Below, piece by piece: positions 10,322 to 19,300 of a stretch of DNA of 64,000 bases. A program made the translations under genes and the position numbers. The stretch's first letter is position 1. Each line of letters opens with the position of its first letter. The notes under the pieces were generated by a model. It searched no databases, was not told the DNA's origin, and was given only the letters and a program-made list of their open reading frames with translations. Source of the DNA: Dyadobacter diqingensis (lineage in GTDB: Bacteria; Bacteroidota; Bacteroidia; Cytophagales; Spirosomataceae). The stretch spans positions 62,001-126,000 of the forward strand of contig NZ_JAMXKF010000014.1 of the NCBI RefSeq assembly GCF_024220585.1, written 5' to 3'.

Positions 10322-11041
10322 CGGATACTGACTAAGATATGATTAGTTGTTTCGAAATGTAACTAGACAGAATCAGAACCGCCTATGAAGCGTGATTCTG
10401 ACCGTCTGATTCTGCAAATGAGTTGGAGAAGTTATGTGGCCAGAGCTTTGGTAATCCGTATTTGATAAATGCCAATGAATGCTATTTCTTATCTGGCGGA
10501 TCGGTTATTTGCAAAAAAGCTTAATACACATACTACAATTGAACATTGAAAAACGTCTTCGGCCTATGTAACACGGAAGACCCCAGTAGTTTCCATAGGG
10601 AACTTCGCTTAGCTAATGTATTAGAGCCGCTATTTTGCGAAAAGCTCTGGTATATTTATTTGCTACTTCATTTTAATTAACAAGCGCACAGTAGATATTT
10701 AATTTAGATACGACGATTATATTTTAGTTTCTTTATTGAATAAGAATTGTATTAAGCGGGCAAATATCTAAAACCTGCTTTTTATAAAAAATTAGACAAA
10801 ATCATAATTTCTTGTATTAACTAACAACTCAGTATTGGAGCGAATCTATTTGATAGAATTTAATTCAGTCCATTCCTGATAGTCAAATTAAATAAATTAA
10901 GGTAACTATGTTTAATTACTATACCGAACTACATTTAATCTCAATGTAGTATTATTACGGCATAAAGGTAAGGATTCCCTTATGTTATATCAACCCACAA
11001 AAAACAGGAACGAAACCGGCTTTTGCGGGTTGTATAAATTC
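10322..11041. other. AT-rich region without recognisable genes
   Basis: About 720 bases between the two Crp/Fnr genes. Both strands are broken by frequent stops and nothing resembles a known family. Confidence 0.5.
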
Positions 11042-11607
11042 TTAAATATTCCTTCCTCGAATTCTTGATAAAGAATCGGGTTTCATCCCAAGAAAACTAG
11101 CCAAATGCTTTACCTGAACATTGAGAGTAATGTGTCTGTAAAGTTCATCAAATTCTTCGTATCGCTCTTGGCCACGCCGTGCACTCAGAATATACTGATG
11201 AAAATCTCGTTTTTTCGAGTAATCGAAAAGTAATAGATCGGTCAGATGTTTAAAAGTTGGATGTTTCTCAGATAAAAAAAAGAAGTCTTTTTTTTTATCT
11301 CAATAATTTGGGATGTGCAAGAAGCTTCCCAAAGTAATCCTGATTCCTTATCGAGGTAAAAACTTTCCGCTGCAATCATCATATCACCCTTACCATAAAA
11401 CCAATTTGTGAACTCAATCTGCGCTTTCTTTAAGGAGCTTCGTATTACGCCGTTTTTTACGAAATAAACACTTTGTAAGGACTGTCTAGGTTGCAAAAGA
11501 GTGTGTCCTTCATCAAGTTCCAATACTATACTCATCTTTTGTAAGTCTTCCTCTAGTTCTTGACTAATAAATAATTCAGGAAAAGCTTTTCTTGCAAATT
11601 CAATCAT
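11042..11607 (-). pseudogene. Crp/Fnr-family regulator, frameshifted in a poly-A run
   Basis: From the ATG at 11607 the frame encodes the cyclic-nucleotide-binding-type domain (GHTLLQPRQSLQSVYFVKNG, then TNWFYGKGDMMIAAESFYLD) and ends after 121 residues at 11242 with a foreign tail. One base lost from a nine-A run on the coding strand (near 11288-11296) explains this. Adding one A restores IEIKKKDFFFLSEKH and continues through a linker to the DNA-binding helix VKHLASFLGMKPDSLSRIRG, with a stop at 11042. The restored protein would be 188 residues, like its 192-residue neighbour. The missing half is the DNA-binding domain, so the gene as written should not regulate. A sequencing error or slippage-driven on/off switching are alternatives. 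Confidence 0.8.
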
Positions 11608-12300
11608 AGGACGGTTTCTAATTAATTAATGAATCAATTATCAGTTGCCCATAAGTGAGTACCGGGTTAAAGTATGTGGGTTAAAAATTGAGATAAGAGT
11701 TAAATTGAAAGAAAGAAGAAGATATAATGCCCTTACGTATATGACATAAAGTGGCCCCAATCTGCCCTATCCAGACTTCTTGCAATAAGATTTAATTGGA
11801 AAAGAAACTTCGCATTACGCAAGGCCTTAAATCAATTGCATTTTTTAGCCGTAGTAGCCTACTTCCTTCAGCAACAGGTCTGTTTGCACAATTTTAGGTT
11901 TAATTAAAAGAAAGGAAAGAAACGGGCTAAATGAAAATTTAGTACAAAAAGCCCCATTGGAAATGTGCAGTGAAAAAATTTATTGATCCTACTTATTGAA
12001 CCTTCGTTTTGGAAGTGGAAATAACGCTTTAAGTCAAAATTGATTCGCCTGGAAAGTTATGACGTGTTGGGCCTATTCAGGTGTTGGAAACAGATAAAGA
12101 AATTTAATTTGTCAACTCAATTAAATAATACACTCAGTTGGAAAGGTGATAGAAAATTAAACACTTTACCTAAATTTTCGAAAAGAACTGATTCAAGTCT
12201 CCAAGCAGAATATTAATAAATCATTGCCTTTTTCCTATGGTTAGGAATGTCATTCTATTAAGTGAATATTTATTCCAAAAAGTGAAAAATTCTTCCCAAA
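11608..12300. other. AT-rich region without recognisable genes
   Basis: Nearly 700 bases with stops in all frames; no RNA gene or repeat was recognised. It presumably includes the promoter of the small gene starting at 12301. Confidence 0.5.
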
Positions 12301-12597
12301 ATGAGCAATATGTCAAGCTATGGCTTCGAAGTTCAAGTAAATGGAGAACAGCTGTGCAAAGCAGGTATTGATACCGATCGCCACGTCGTTACGTGCATGC
12401 TTGATGCATTGCGTCGGCTAAACGAACCTGATGAACTACGTCTGACAGTCTCCGGACTTAATTCGGTGACGGGCGAATATCCTGAGTGGGTAAAAAGGAG
12501 TTGAAGGATCGGGACACGATTACGATTAAAGTGATCACCCAGGATTTTGCCCCCCGCACAGGATTCGACCAACCATTTCAAAAGAGAAGATGCTTGA
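12301..12597 (+). pseudogene. Small conserved-type protein, broken by two compensating indels
   Basis: The ATG at 12301 opens a frame that stops at 12504 after 67 residues (SSYGFEVQVNGEQLC, then LRLTVSGLNS, EYPEWVKRS). One A restored in the short A run near 12491-12495 (giving VKKELKDRDTITIKVI) and one C removed from the six-C run near 12550-12555 give one continuous 98-residue frame ending at 12597. The pattern (GFxVxVNGExLCxAG, a middle GLNS, a C-terminal DTITIKV) resembles a family of about 95-residue proteins of unknown function that I associate with Bacteroidota; I know no function for it. An ATG at 12590 overlaps the end and opens a 21-codon frame to 12655, possibly the start of a lost downstream gene. 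Confidence 0.6.
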
Positions 12598-12734
12598 TAA
12601 TAAGTTGCAGTATTATTACCAATTGAGAGAGGAATTGAAAGAGTATCTAGAGTAAAACCCTACAAAAGACTTATAGATACTACTTTGTAACGGTTGTCGA
12701 GAAGTTTAGCGTGTAGTTAATATAATGCAAAAAC

Positions 12735-13088
12735 ATGCAAATTGAACTATTTAATGAAAGAGCTATTGATAAAACGCTCAGCTACTTGTATCGCCTCGTT
12801 TTTATCATTCCCCGAGAATGTTTCGGACGCAGTACGAGGCTGACTTTGTATCAATAATGCTCCATTGGAAGCTGGCATTTTCTAGATACAGGCTCATGTA
12901 TTGATCCAAGGGACCAGCCATACAATATTATTAGCAGCCTTTAACTTTTAAAACTAGGCTGCAAATTTACCAAGGCCAAGCATTTAAAAGTTTATGTTCC
13001 CAAGTCCTTTTATGAGAGCTATTTTAAAAACCAGCGAAATACTTCCTGCCTAAGGGCGGCAGACTTCAGGGAGATATTGATCAAGTAA
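12735..13088 (+). pseudogene. Possible decayed gene with two internal stops
   Basis: Starting at the ATG at 12735, one frame runs 118 codons to a TAA at 13088 with only two internal stops (after about 40 and 68 codons). Segments look coding, for example SIGSWHFLDTGSCIDPRDQ and KHLKVYVPKSFYESYFKNQ. It follows the broken gene at 12301 on the same strand, so both may come from one decayed operon. I recognise no family, and two stops in 118 codons is only mildly unusual, so confidence is low. Confidence 0.2.
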
Positions 13089-13097
13089 TTTCATCAA

Positions 13098-13916
13098 TTA
13101 CTCGCATGTCCACTTAATGCCAGAATATTGATAAGTATCGGTAGTGATATTTCCGCTCGGATCGTAGACCAGATTAAATGCTTGGTCGCGAAAGGTTTTG
13201 CTGTCATAGGTGACCCTTAGCCTGTTCATGTTGTTGGTTGAAAATACTAGTGGGGCAGATTCCATACCAGAAAAAAAGAAGTTGTGCAATGACCTTCGCG
13301 TGTTTGGTTTTTCGTCGTAAAAATATTCGTAGAGATAATCTGCTTCAAAGACGTTTTGTCGTGCGAAGACGTGCATTCTCTCACGCACCAGATTGCCATT
13401 TGAATCGTATTCAAAGACACTTTCATGACTCTTGTAAAGTTGGCGTTTTTCGTCAGAAAACCAACGTGTTAGTCCGGTCGGTTTATTGCCGGAAGTGTAT
13501 CGAAAGTCAATGCTTTCATTTAGTGTGACATTGATGGTCGTGCTGGTATAATCTGTGAGGTAAGCGTCAAAATTCTGAACGCGGCTTAGATTGTTATTTT
13601 GATATTCAAATTTGGTCTTCGGATATTTATTTCCGTTTATCTCAACGAAAATTACCCGCAGTTTTTCGTCTTTATATTCGAAGAATAACGTAGGGTATCC
13701 CGGCCCTCCGCCGCGAACACGTGACATGGTGGTTGGTCGGTTTCCAGAATCGTATTTAAAGGCGTAGGATATGCCAAAATGTGTAAATTCTTCCAACTTA
13801 CAACTTATCGATAATATCTCATCACCAGGTGTTCGCTTTTTGCAAGAAAAGGTGGAGAAGACTGCGAACACAACACCGAAAAGGATATTGCATGCACGCA
13901 TTACAGGAACATTCAT
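13098..13916 (-). CDS. Putative lipoprotein with degenerate YD-like repeats
   Basis: A 272-residue protein. I chose the ATG at 13916 over a longer TTG start at 13943; a second ATG at 13901 is also possible. The N-terminus is a hydrophobic segment ending in a lipobox-like FSTFSC, so it is probably lipid-anchored. The rest is beta-rich with repeated tyrosine-aspartate turns (FKYDSGNRP, FEYDSNGNLV, LVYDPSGN), a style seen in DUF4595 and YD-type Bacteroidota lipoproteins. The function is unknown. It stands alone inside a decayed region, but its own frame is intact. Confidence 0.7.
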   Translation of the reverse strand: MNVPVMRACNILFGVVFAVFSTFSCKKRTPGDEILSISCKLEEFTHFGISYAFKYDSGNRPTTMSRVRGGGPGYPTLFFEYKDEKLRVIFVEINGNKYPKTKFEYQNNNLSRVQNFDAYLTDYTSTTINVTLNESIDFRYTSGNKPTGLTRWFSDEKRQLYKSHESVFEYDSNGNLVRERMHVFARQNVFEADYLYEYFYDEKPNTRRSLHNFFFSGMESAPLVFSTNNMNRLRVTYDSKTFRDQAFNLVYDPSGNITTDTYQYSGIKWTCE

Positions 13917-14531
13917 GGTATTTAATAAGTTACATCTATCCAAAACTAGATAAAATATTCGTGTCTGGCTAAAAATAACTGTCCCTGTGCTTCAGCTTCG
14001 TAAGTTGATTCCAATATTTTTCATTACTTCTAAGATTGTCACTTTCTATGGTCCCATGACCGAAGAGTTTAGACTACTGATTTTGAAAGGACCAGCAGGC
14101 ATACGCTAGTCGACGGGACGTTGGGACACTCATTAACTTACGGCCACTCATCTTTATACGTTAATGGGGGTTTCGATTTACTCCTGGTGACCAGAGAGAT
14201 GTATTAATATTTCTTTCCCTCCAATTCATTAAATTGACCGAATATCGGTACTGATAAAGGTAAGGAAAACGCAATGGAATTATTTGTCTCGTACTTTGGG
14301 CAAAAATTAAAGCACCAATGTAAGTATCCCTAAACCACAAACAGTTTGCAATTTGCAAATAACGAACAAGACCGTATATTAGCTTATGAGGGTATATAAT
14401 GGAATGTGTCTTTTGGATATAGTAATTTTGTGAAGATCATCACTCTAGGCGACATTGTATGGCGATATCTAGATCAGTTGGCTAAACTCCATATTGTTAT
14501 TTCAATAGTTTCTGAATACGTTCGAATGGTT
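13917..14531. other. Gene-poor region
   Basis: About 615 bases with no frame that looks coding on either strand. Confidence 0.45.
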
Positions 14532-14841
14532 TCATAGATTTATACAATTCGGCCTTTCATATGGATTCACAGTCGTATCTTGCCAAATTGTTACGATGTC
14601 CCCACTACTCATTAACACCCGATTTATTGAATATGCTTCGTAGAATCCCTCCAATTCCTGCACGACCTGCAGCAAAAAGGATTGTGGGGATTCATACAGA
14701 TGATATGCCAAGCCGGAAATACCGCACGTGGAAAACAACCTCCTGTTGATCGATGGAAGTCAATTCAAAATTTTCGAGGATGAACTCTGGCAGCAGAAAT
14801 TCAATAATGGGCAGGAAGCTCTCCAAAAAGAACTGATTTGA
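14532..14841 (-). pseudogene. Remnant of an ISAon1-type transposase N-terminal region
   Basis: Reading leftwards from about 14841, the minus strand encodes FLPIIEFLLPEFILENFELT followed by SIDQQEVVFHV. This resembles the start of ISAon1-family transposases (a leucine-rich LLPExLLExFEL stretch followed by a charged segment). After a frame change the segment ESPQSFLLQ...LEGFYEAYSI fits the next part of the family (E..P..F...LESKGFYEA). No catalytic part and no terminal inverted repeats are seen, so this is a 5' fragment of an insertion sequence. The call is from memory of the family pattern. Confidence 0.4.
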
Positions 14842-14987
14842 TTAACAATACAAACCAAGATAAATCCTATACACTCCACAAGTTTTCGACTTGATCTCCA
14901 ATTTTTGCATACTTTGGGATACCCTCAAAAGCAAAAAATCCTATAAATCAATGATTTACAGGATTTCTTACCTTAAACTTCTAAATG

Positions 14988-15062
14988 GGAGGGAGACGGG
15001 TCTCGAACCCGCGACCTCTAGAACCACAATCTAGCGCTCTAACCGACTGAGCTACAACCTCC
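14988..15062 (-). tRNA. tRNA-His (GTG)
   Basis: The minus strand folds as a tRNA: D arm GCTC/GAGC, anticodon stem CTAGA/TCTAG around loop TTGTGGT with anticodon GTG, and T arm GCGGG-TTCGAGA-CCCGT. The extra 5' G (G-1) opposite C73 is the identity mark of tRNA-His and supports the call. CCA is not fully encoded. As written, the acceptor stem has two non-pairing positions, 5-68 (U-C) and 6-67 (U-U). Confidence 0.9.
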
Positions 15063-15073
15063 GTTTGAGGACA

Positions 15074-15103
15074 CAAAATTAGTAAAAGGTTTACAGCTTC
15101 CAA
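15074..15103 (-). promoter_or_regulatory. Bacteroidota-type promoter of tRNA-His
   Basis: On the minus strand the sequence is TTG (15101-15103), 19 bases, then TAATTTTG (15074-15081), matching the Bacteroidota TTTG / TAnnTTTG promoter pattern, 11 bases before the tRNA. One arm of the sodA terminator fills the spacer. Confidence 0.6.
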
Positions 15104-15144
15104 GAGAATTTCAAGATTTTTTTCAAAAAAGCTGTAAACCTTTT
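15084..15144 (-). terminator. Terminator hairpin downstream of superoxide dismutase
   Basis: Perfect 16-bp inverted repeat, aaaaggtttacagctt (15084-15099) with aagctgtaaacctttt (15129-15144), 29-base loop, starting 14 bases after the sodA stop. It separates sodA from tRNA-His on the same strand. Confidence 0.7.
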
Positions 15145-15158
15145 TTATCAGCTGCTGC

Positions 15159-15767
15159 TTATTTCGCTGCAACATAAAGAGCATCAGCGGCTTTCCAGTC
15201 CACTACGTTCCAATATGCGTCGATATAATCAGGACGTTTATTTTGATATTTCAGGTAATATGCGTGCTCCCACACGTCCAAACCGATAACAGGCGTACCT
15301 TTTGTTTCAGCGATATCCATCAATGGATTGTCCTGGTTTGGAGATGAAGTGATTGCAATTTCACCATCCGCTTTCACGATTAACCATGCCCAGCCCGATC
15401 CAAAACGACCGATCGAAGCTTTTTTGAACTCATCTTTGAAAGCTGAGAAAGAACCGAATTTAGCCGTGATCGCTTTTCCCAATTCGCCTGTTGGTTCTCC
15501 ACCGCCAGTCGCAGAAAGAGATTTCCAGAAAAACGTGTGGTTCCAGTGTCCGCCACCATTGTTACGAACCGGTGCCGGTGCTTTGCTGATGTTTGCAATG
15601 ATTTCTTCTATTGTTTTACCTTCCAGCTCAGTTCCTGCTACTGCTGCGTTCAAATTGGTAACATATGCCTGGTGGTGACGATCGTGGTGAATCTCCATGG
15701 TAAGCGCGTCAAAATGCGGTTCTAACGCATTGTTTGCGTATGGTAAAGGAGCAAGTGTAAAAGCCAT
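15159..15767 (-). CDS. sodA: Superoxide dismutase, Mn/Fe family
   Basis: A 202-residue cytosolic enzyme that converts superoxide to peroxide and oxygen; the length is normal for the family. The N-terminal helical hairpin carries metal ligand His27 (MEIHHDRHH) and the GGGHWNH motif carries His77. The C-terminal domain has ligands Asp164 and His168 in DVWEHAYYLKY. A Gln at 145 (SPNQDNPL) with Gly in the GGGH segment favours manganese or cambialistic use over strict iron use. No signal peptide. It is transcribed alone: a strong hairpin follows, and tadA lies upstream on the same strand 63 bases away. Confidence 0.95.
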   Translation of the reverse strand: MAFTLAPLPYANNALEPHFDALTMEIHHDRHHQAYVTNLNAAVAGTELEGKTIEEIIANISKAPAPVRNNGGGHWNHTFFWKSLSATGGGEPTGELGKAITAKFGSFSAFKDEFKKASIGRFGSGWAWLIVKADGEIAITSSPNQDNPLMDIAETKGTPVIGLDVWEHAYYLKYQNKRPDYIDAYWNVVDWKAADALYVAAK

Positions 15768-15830
15768 TATGAATAAGGTTTATTGGTTATTAAATATGAT
15801 TTATAACTTGATTAACAGCAGAAAACTTCT

Positions 15831-16277
15831 TTATGTTCTTAATCGTTTAAAAAACTTAAGTATCAGCGCCTGGCTTTCGTCTGCCAAAATGCCGTTTTTC
15901 AGCTGTGTTTTAGGGTGTAAAACGTTTTTTCCTAATCTTGAAAACCCTCTCTTCTCATCGGAAGCTCCATAAACAACACGTTTCATTTGTGTCCAGTACA
16001 GCGCTCCCGCGCACATAACGCAGGGTTCAAGGGTTACATACAGCGTGCAATCCTGCAAATACTTCCCTCCCAGATATTCAGACGCGGCCGTTATCGCCAG
16101 CATTTCTGCATGGGCCGTCACATCGTGCAATCGTTCGGTTTGATTATATCCCTTGCCAATGATTCTTTCTCCTGCTACAACAATCGCGCCAACGGGGATC
16201 TCCCCTTCTTCATAAGCTAATTGTGCCATGCGTAAAGCCTCAGCCATGAAATAATTGTCCAGAAAATCAGCAGTCAT
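15831..16277 (-). CDS. tadA: tRNA adenosine(34) deaminase
   Basis: A 148-residue zinc deaminase that turns A34 of tRNA-Arg(ACG) into inosine so that it can read CGU, CGC and CGA. A tRNA-Arg(ACG) gene is present at 38453, which fits. The ATG at 16277 is preferred to a GTG at 16304. The catalytic HAE motif (TAHAEM, His56 and Glu58) and the zinc-binding PCVMC (Cys86 and Cys89) are intact, and the C-terminal helix typical of TadA follows. It is a cytosolic single gene in a minus-strand row with sodA. Confidence 0.93.
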   Translation of the reverse strand: MTADFLDNYFMAEALRMAQLAYEEGEIPVGAIVVAGERIIGKGYNQTERLHDVTAHAEMLAITAASEYLGGKYLQDCTLYVTLEPCVMCAGALYWTQMKRVVYGASDEKRGFSRLGKNVLHPKTQLKNGILADESQALILKFFKRLRT

Positions 16278-16311
16278 GTGGCAATCAAAATTGGAAAACA
16301 ACACCTAAAAC

Positions 16312-16342
16312 AAAAGCGGGAAGCAATATACTCCCCGCTTTT
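16312..16342 (-). terminator. Terminator hairpin after the Ig-repeat protein gene
   Basis: Inverted repeat aaaagcggg (16312-16320) and cccgctttt (16334-16342), loop 13 bases, 20 bases past the stop of the 2023-residue gene and upstream of tadA. Confidence 0.55.
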
Positions 16343-16361
16343 CAATATTTCACTAATAATA

Positions 16362-19300
16362 TTAAGGTTTAAAAATTCGCTGCACCGAAATACGGTCGCC
16401 ATTCTGAACTTTTAACAGATACATTCCGGATGGTTTTTGAGAAAAATCAACCTCCGTAATTTTCTGTCGGATTGCCTTCTTCGACAAAGACCGGCCTCCC
16501 AGATCGAAGATTTCAACAACGGCTTCCTTCGCAGAAAGTGTCGATGTAATCTCTACCGTACATTTGTTTTCGATCATAGTCGGATAAATTTTCAGCCAGT
16601 CAGCTGCTGCAACAGGCGGCTCCGTACCTAATACGGGATCAACCTGTACCCGGAAAGTGCCCGTAGCCCTACCCACACCGCAGGCATTAGAGATCGTTGT
16701 GATCTTGTAAATGCTGGTCGTTTTAGGCGAAATTTTAACCGTTAACGGCGTATTGCTGGTTGATATCAGCGTATCTTTTGCACCGTCGTTCAGATTCAAT
16801 GTCCATGGTGCATCACCCGTCAGATCAATTTTCAATGACGCAATTTCACCCATGTAAATCGTAGAAGGACCACTGATCGTCGCTACCGGCAAAGGAGTAA
16901 CCATCACTTTGACAGAACTCACGCTGCCGGGTACAACCTCTCCTTGTCCCTGACTAACAATCCGGATGAAATAATTACCTCCTTTGGTCGTATCAGGTAA
17001 AGTCGCCGTTAATATACTTCCATTCACTACGGATGGAACCGATACAAATTTGGTCACGTCGTTTACCGTCGATATTTGTGCAGCAAAGTTATTACCCGCC
17101 GGGAAATCGCCTGATTGCTGGAATGGAACCGTAAATGATTTTCCTGCACACAACTGCGATACCGAAGGAATACCGGTTGTGATCGTCGGGATCAACACTG
17201 TTACGAGCGCAACACCGTTTGGAATACCCTTTCCGCAAGCGTTGGAAACCTCCGTAACCACATAACTTGTAGTAACGGTAGGACTAACCGAAATCTGCAA
17301 ATTTGCATCGCTCGTGCTCGCCGTCTGGCCGCTTGATAAAATGTATTTCCACGGCGCATCGCCTGTAAAATTCACCTGGATTGTCGCTGTTTGTCCCAGT
17401 GCAATAGAGCTGTTTCCGGAGATTGTTGCAGACGGAAGTGGCTTGATATGTATTTTAATTTCCGCTTTTGCACTCTCGCAGGTATTTGTTCCCGTTTGTG
17501 TAACGTAAAACGAATAGTCATCAACCTTCTCAGTAAATGGCGTCAATGGCGAAGTACGCGGGTTCGTATCATTCAGAGTTAAATACCATTTCAGGCTATT
17601 GCCAGTGGCTGAAAGTGGAGAAGCAGTTGCTCCCAGACAGTATTCAACCGAAGGAGTTAAAACCACCGGTTTTGGAGTAACGTTAATTTTAACATCAATT
17701 TTCGCTCTATCGCTCGCACAACCGTCTAATGTTTGCCCAACGTAATAAGAAGTTATTCCTTCATTATCTGTGGATGGTGTCGGTGCAGTTGCCGAAGCAG
17801 TTCCACCGGTTGCATTTGTTCCATACCAGTTTAAAATTCCTGTTGCGGATGGCGTCGCAGATAAAGGTGAAGCAGTTACACTCTGGCAATATTCTACCAA
17901 TGATTTCGCAATGGTTGGCGCTGCTGGTACTGGCTTGATAGTTACATCCAATTTAGCTCTTGGCCCTTCACAACCGGCTGCATCCGTTTGAGAAACATAA
18001 TATGCAGTCGTTGCAGAAGTTGGTGGTACGGGTGCGGTAGCAGAGGCTGTTCCACCGGTTGCAGCAGTACCATACCAATTTAATTTTGATCCGGCAGCAG
18101 GCGTAGCTACAAGTGCGACAGCCGTAACATCCTTGCAATAACTAACGTCGACAACTGCGGGGGCAGCAGGAAGCGCTTTCACAGTAACAACGATTGCCAC
18201 TCTTGGGCCTTCACAGCCATTTGCGTTCGTTTGGCTTACATAATAAGATACGGATCCAACAGTGGTCGTTGGCGGAACAGGTGCCGTTGCGGAGGCAATT
18301 CCTCCTGTTGCGTTTGTCCCATACCAGTTTAAAGTATTTCCGGTCAAAGCAGTCGCTGTTAATGCCACAGCCGTAACGTCTTTACAATAACTCAAAGCCG
18401 CAACAACCGGAGCAACTGGCAACGCCTCAGTTACTACATCTAATTTTGCACGTGGGCCTTCACAGCCATTTAGTGTCTGACTAACATAATAAGAAACAGT
18501 TCCAGCTGTGGCGGTTGAAGGAATTGGTGCAGAAGCAAGAGCCGTACCATTCGTCGCAACGGTATACCATTTTAAGGCTGTACCCGTTGCAGTTAAAGCA
18601 ACCGCAGTTTCTCCTACACAATATTTAACAGGTGTAACCACCGTAGGAGCAGCGGTAGCGCAGGTAACCACAACATCTATTTTCGCACGCGGGCCTTCAC
18701 AACCTCCAACTGTTTGACTAACGTAATAAGGAGTTGTACCCACAGCAGCAGTCGAGGGAACGGGGGCAGAAGCAAGAGCAGTACCATCCGTAGCAACGGT
18801 ATACCATTTCAAAGCAGTGCCCGTTGCGGTCAAAGCAACTGCGGTCGCACCAACCGTATAATTTACGGGGCTTACTACCGTAGGTGCAACAGTTGTACAA
18901 GCGCTAACCACAACATCAATCTTAGCACGCGGGCCTTCACAACCTCCAACTGTTTGACTAACGTAATAAGGAGTTGTGCCCACAGCAGCAGTCGAGGGAA
19001 CTGGCGCCGAAGCAAGTGCGGTACCATTGGTCGCAACAGTATACCATTTTAAAGCAGTACCCGTGGCAGTCAGAGCAACTGCGGTCGCACCCACTGTATA
19101 ATTGACAGGCGTGGTGACTGTTGGTGCTATCGTGGTACAAGCGCCAACCACAACATCAATCTTCGCACGGGGACCTTCACAACCGCCAACTGTTTGGCTA
19201 ACATAATAAGGAGTGGTACCCACAGCAGCAGTCGAGGGAACGGGGGCAGAAGCAAGAGCAGTACCATCCGTAGCAACGGTATACCATTTCAAAGCAGTGC

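Noticed and set aside
14161..14358. 65-codon minus-strand frame
   Set aside because: No recognisable family and no good upstream signal; probably chance in a gene-poor stretch.
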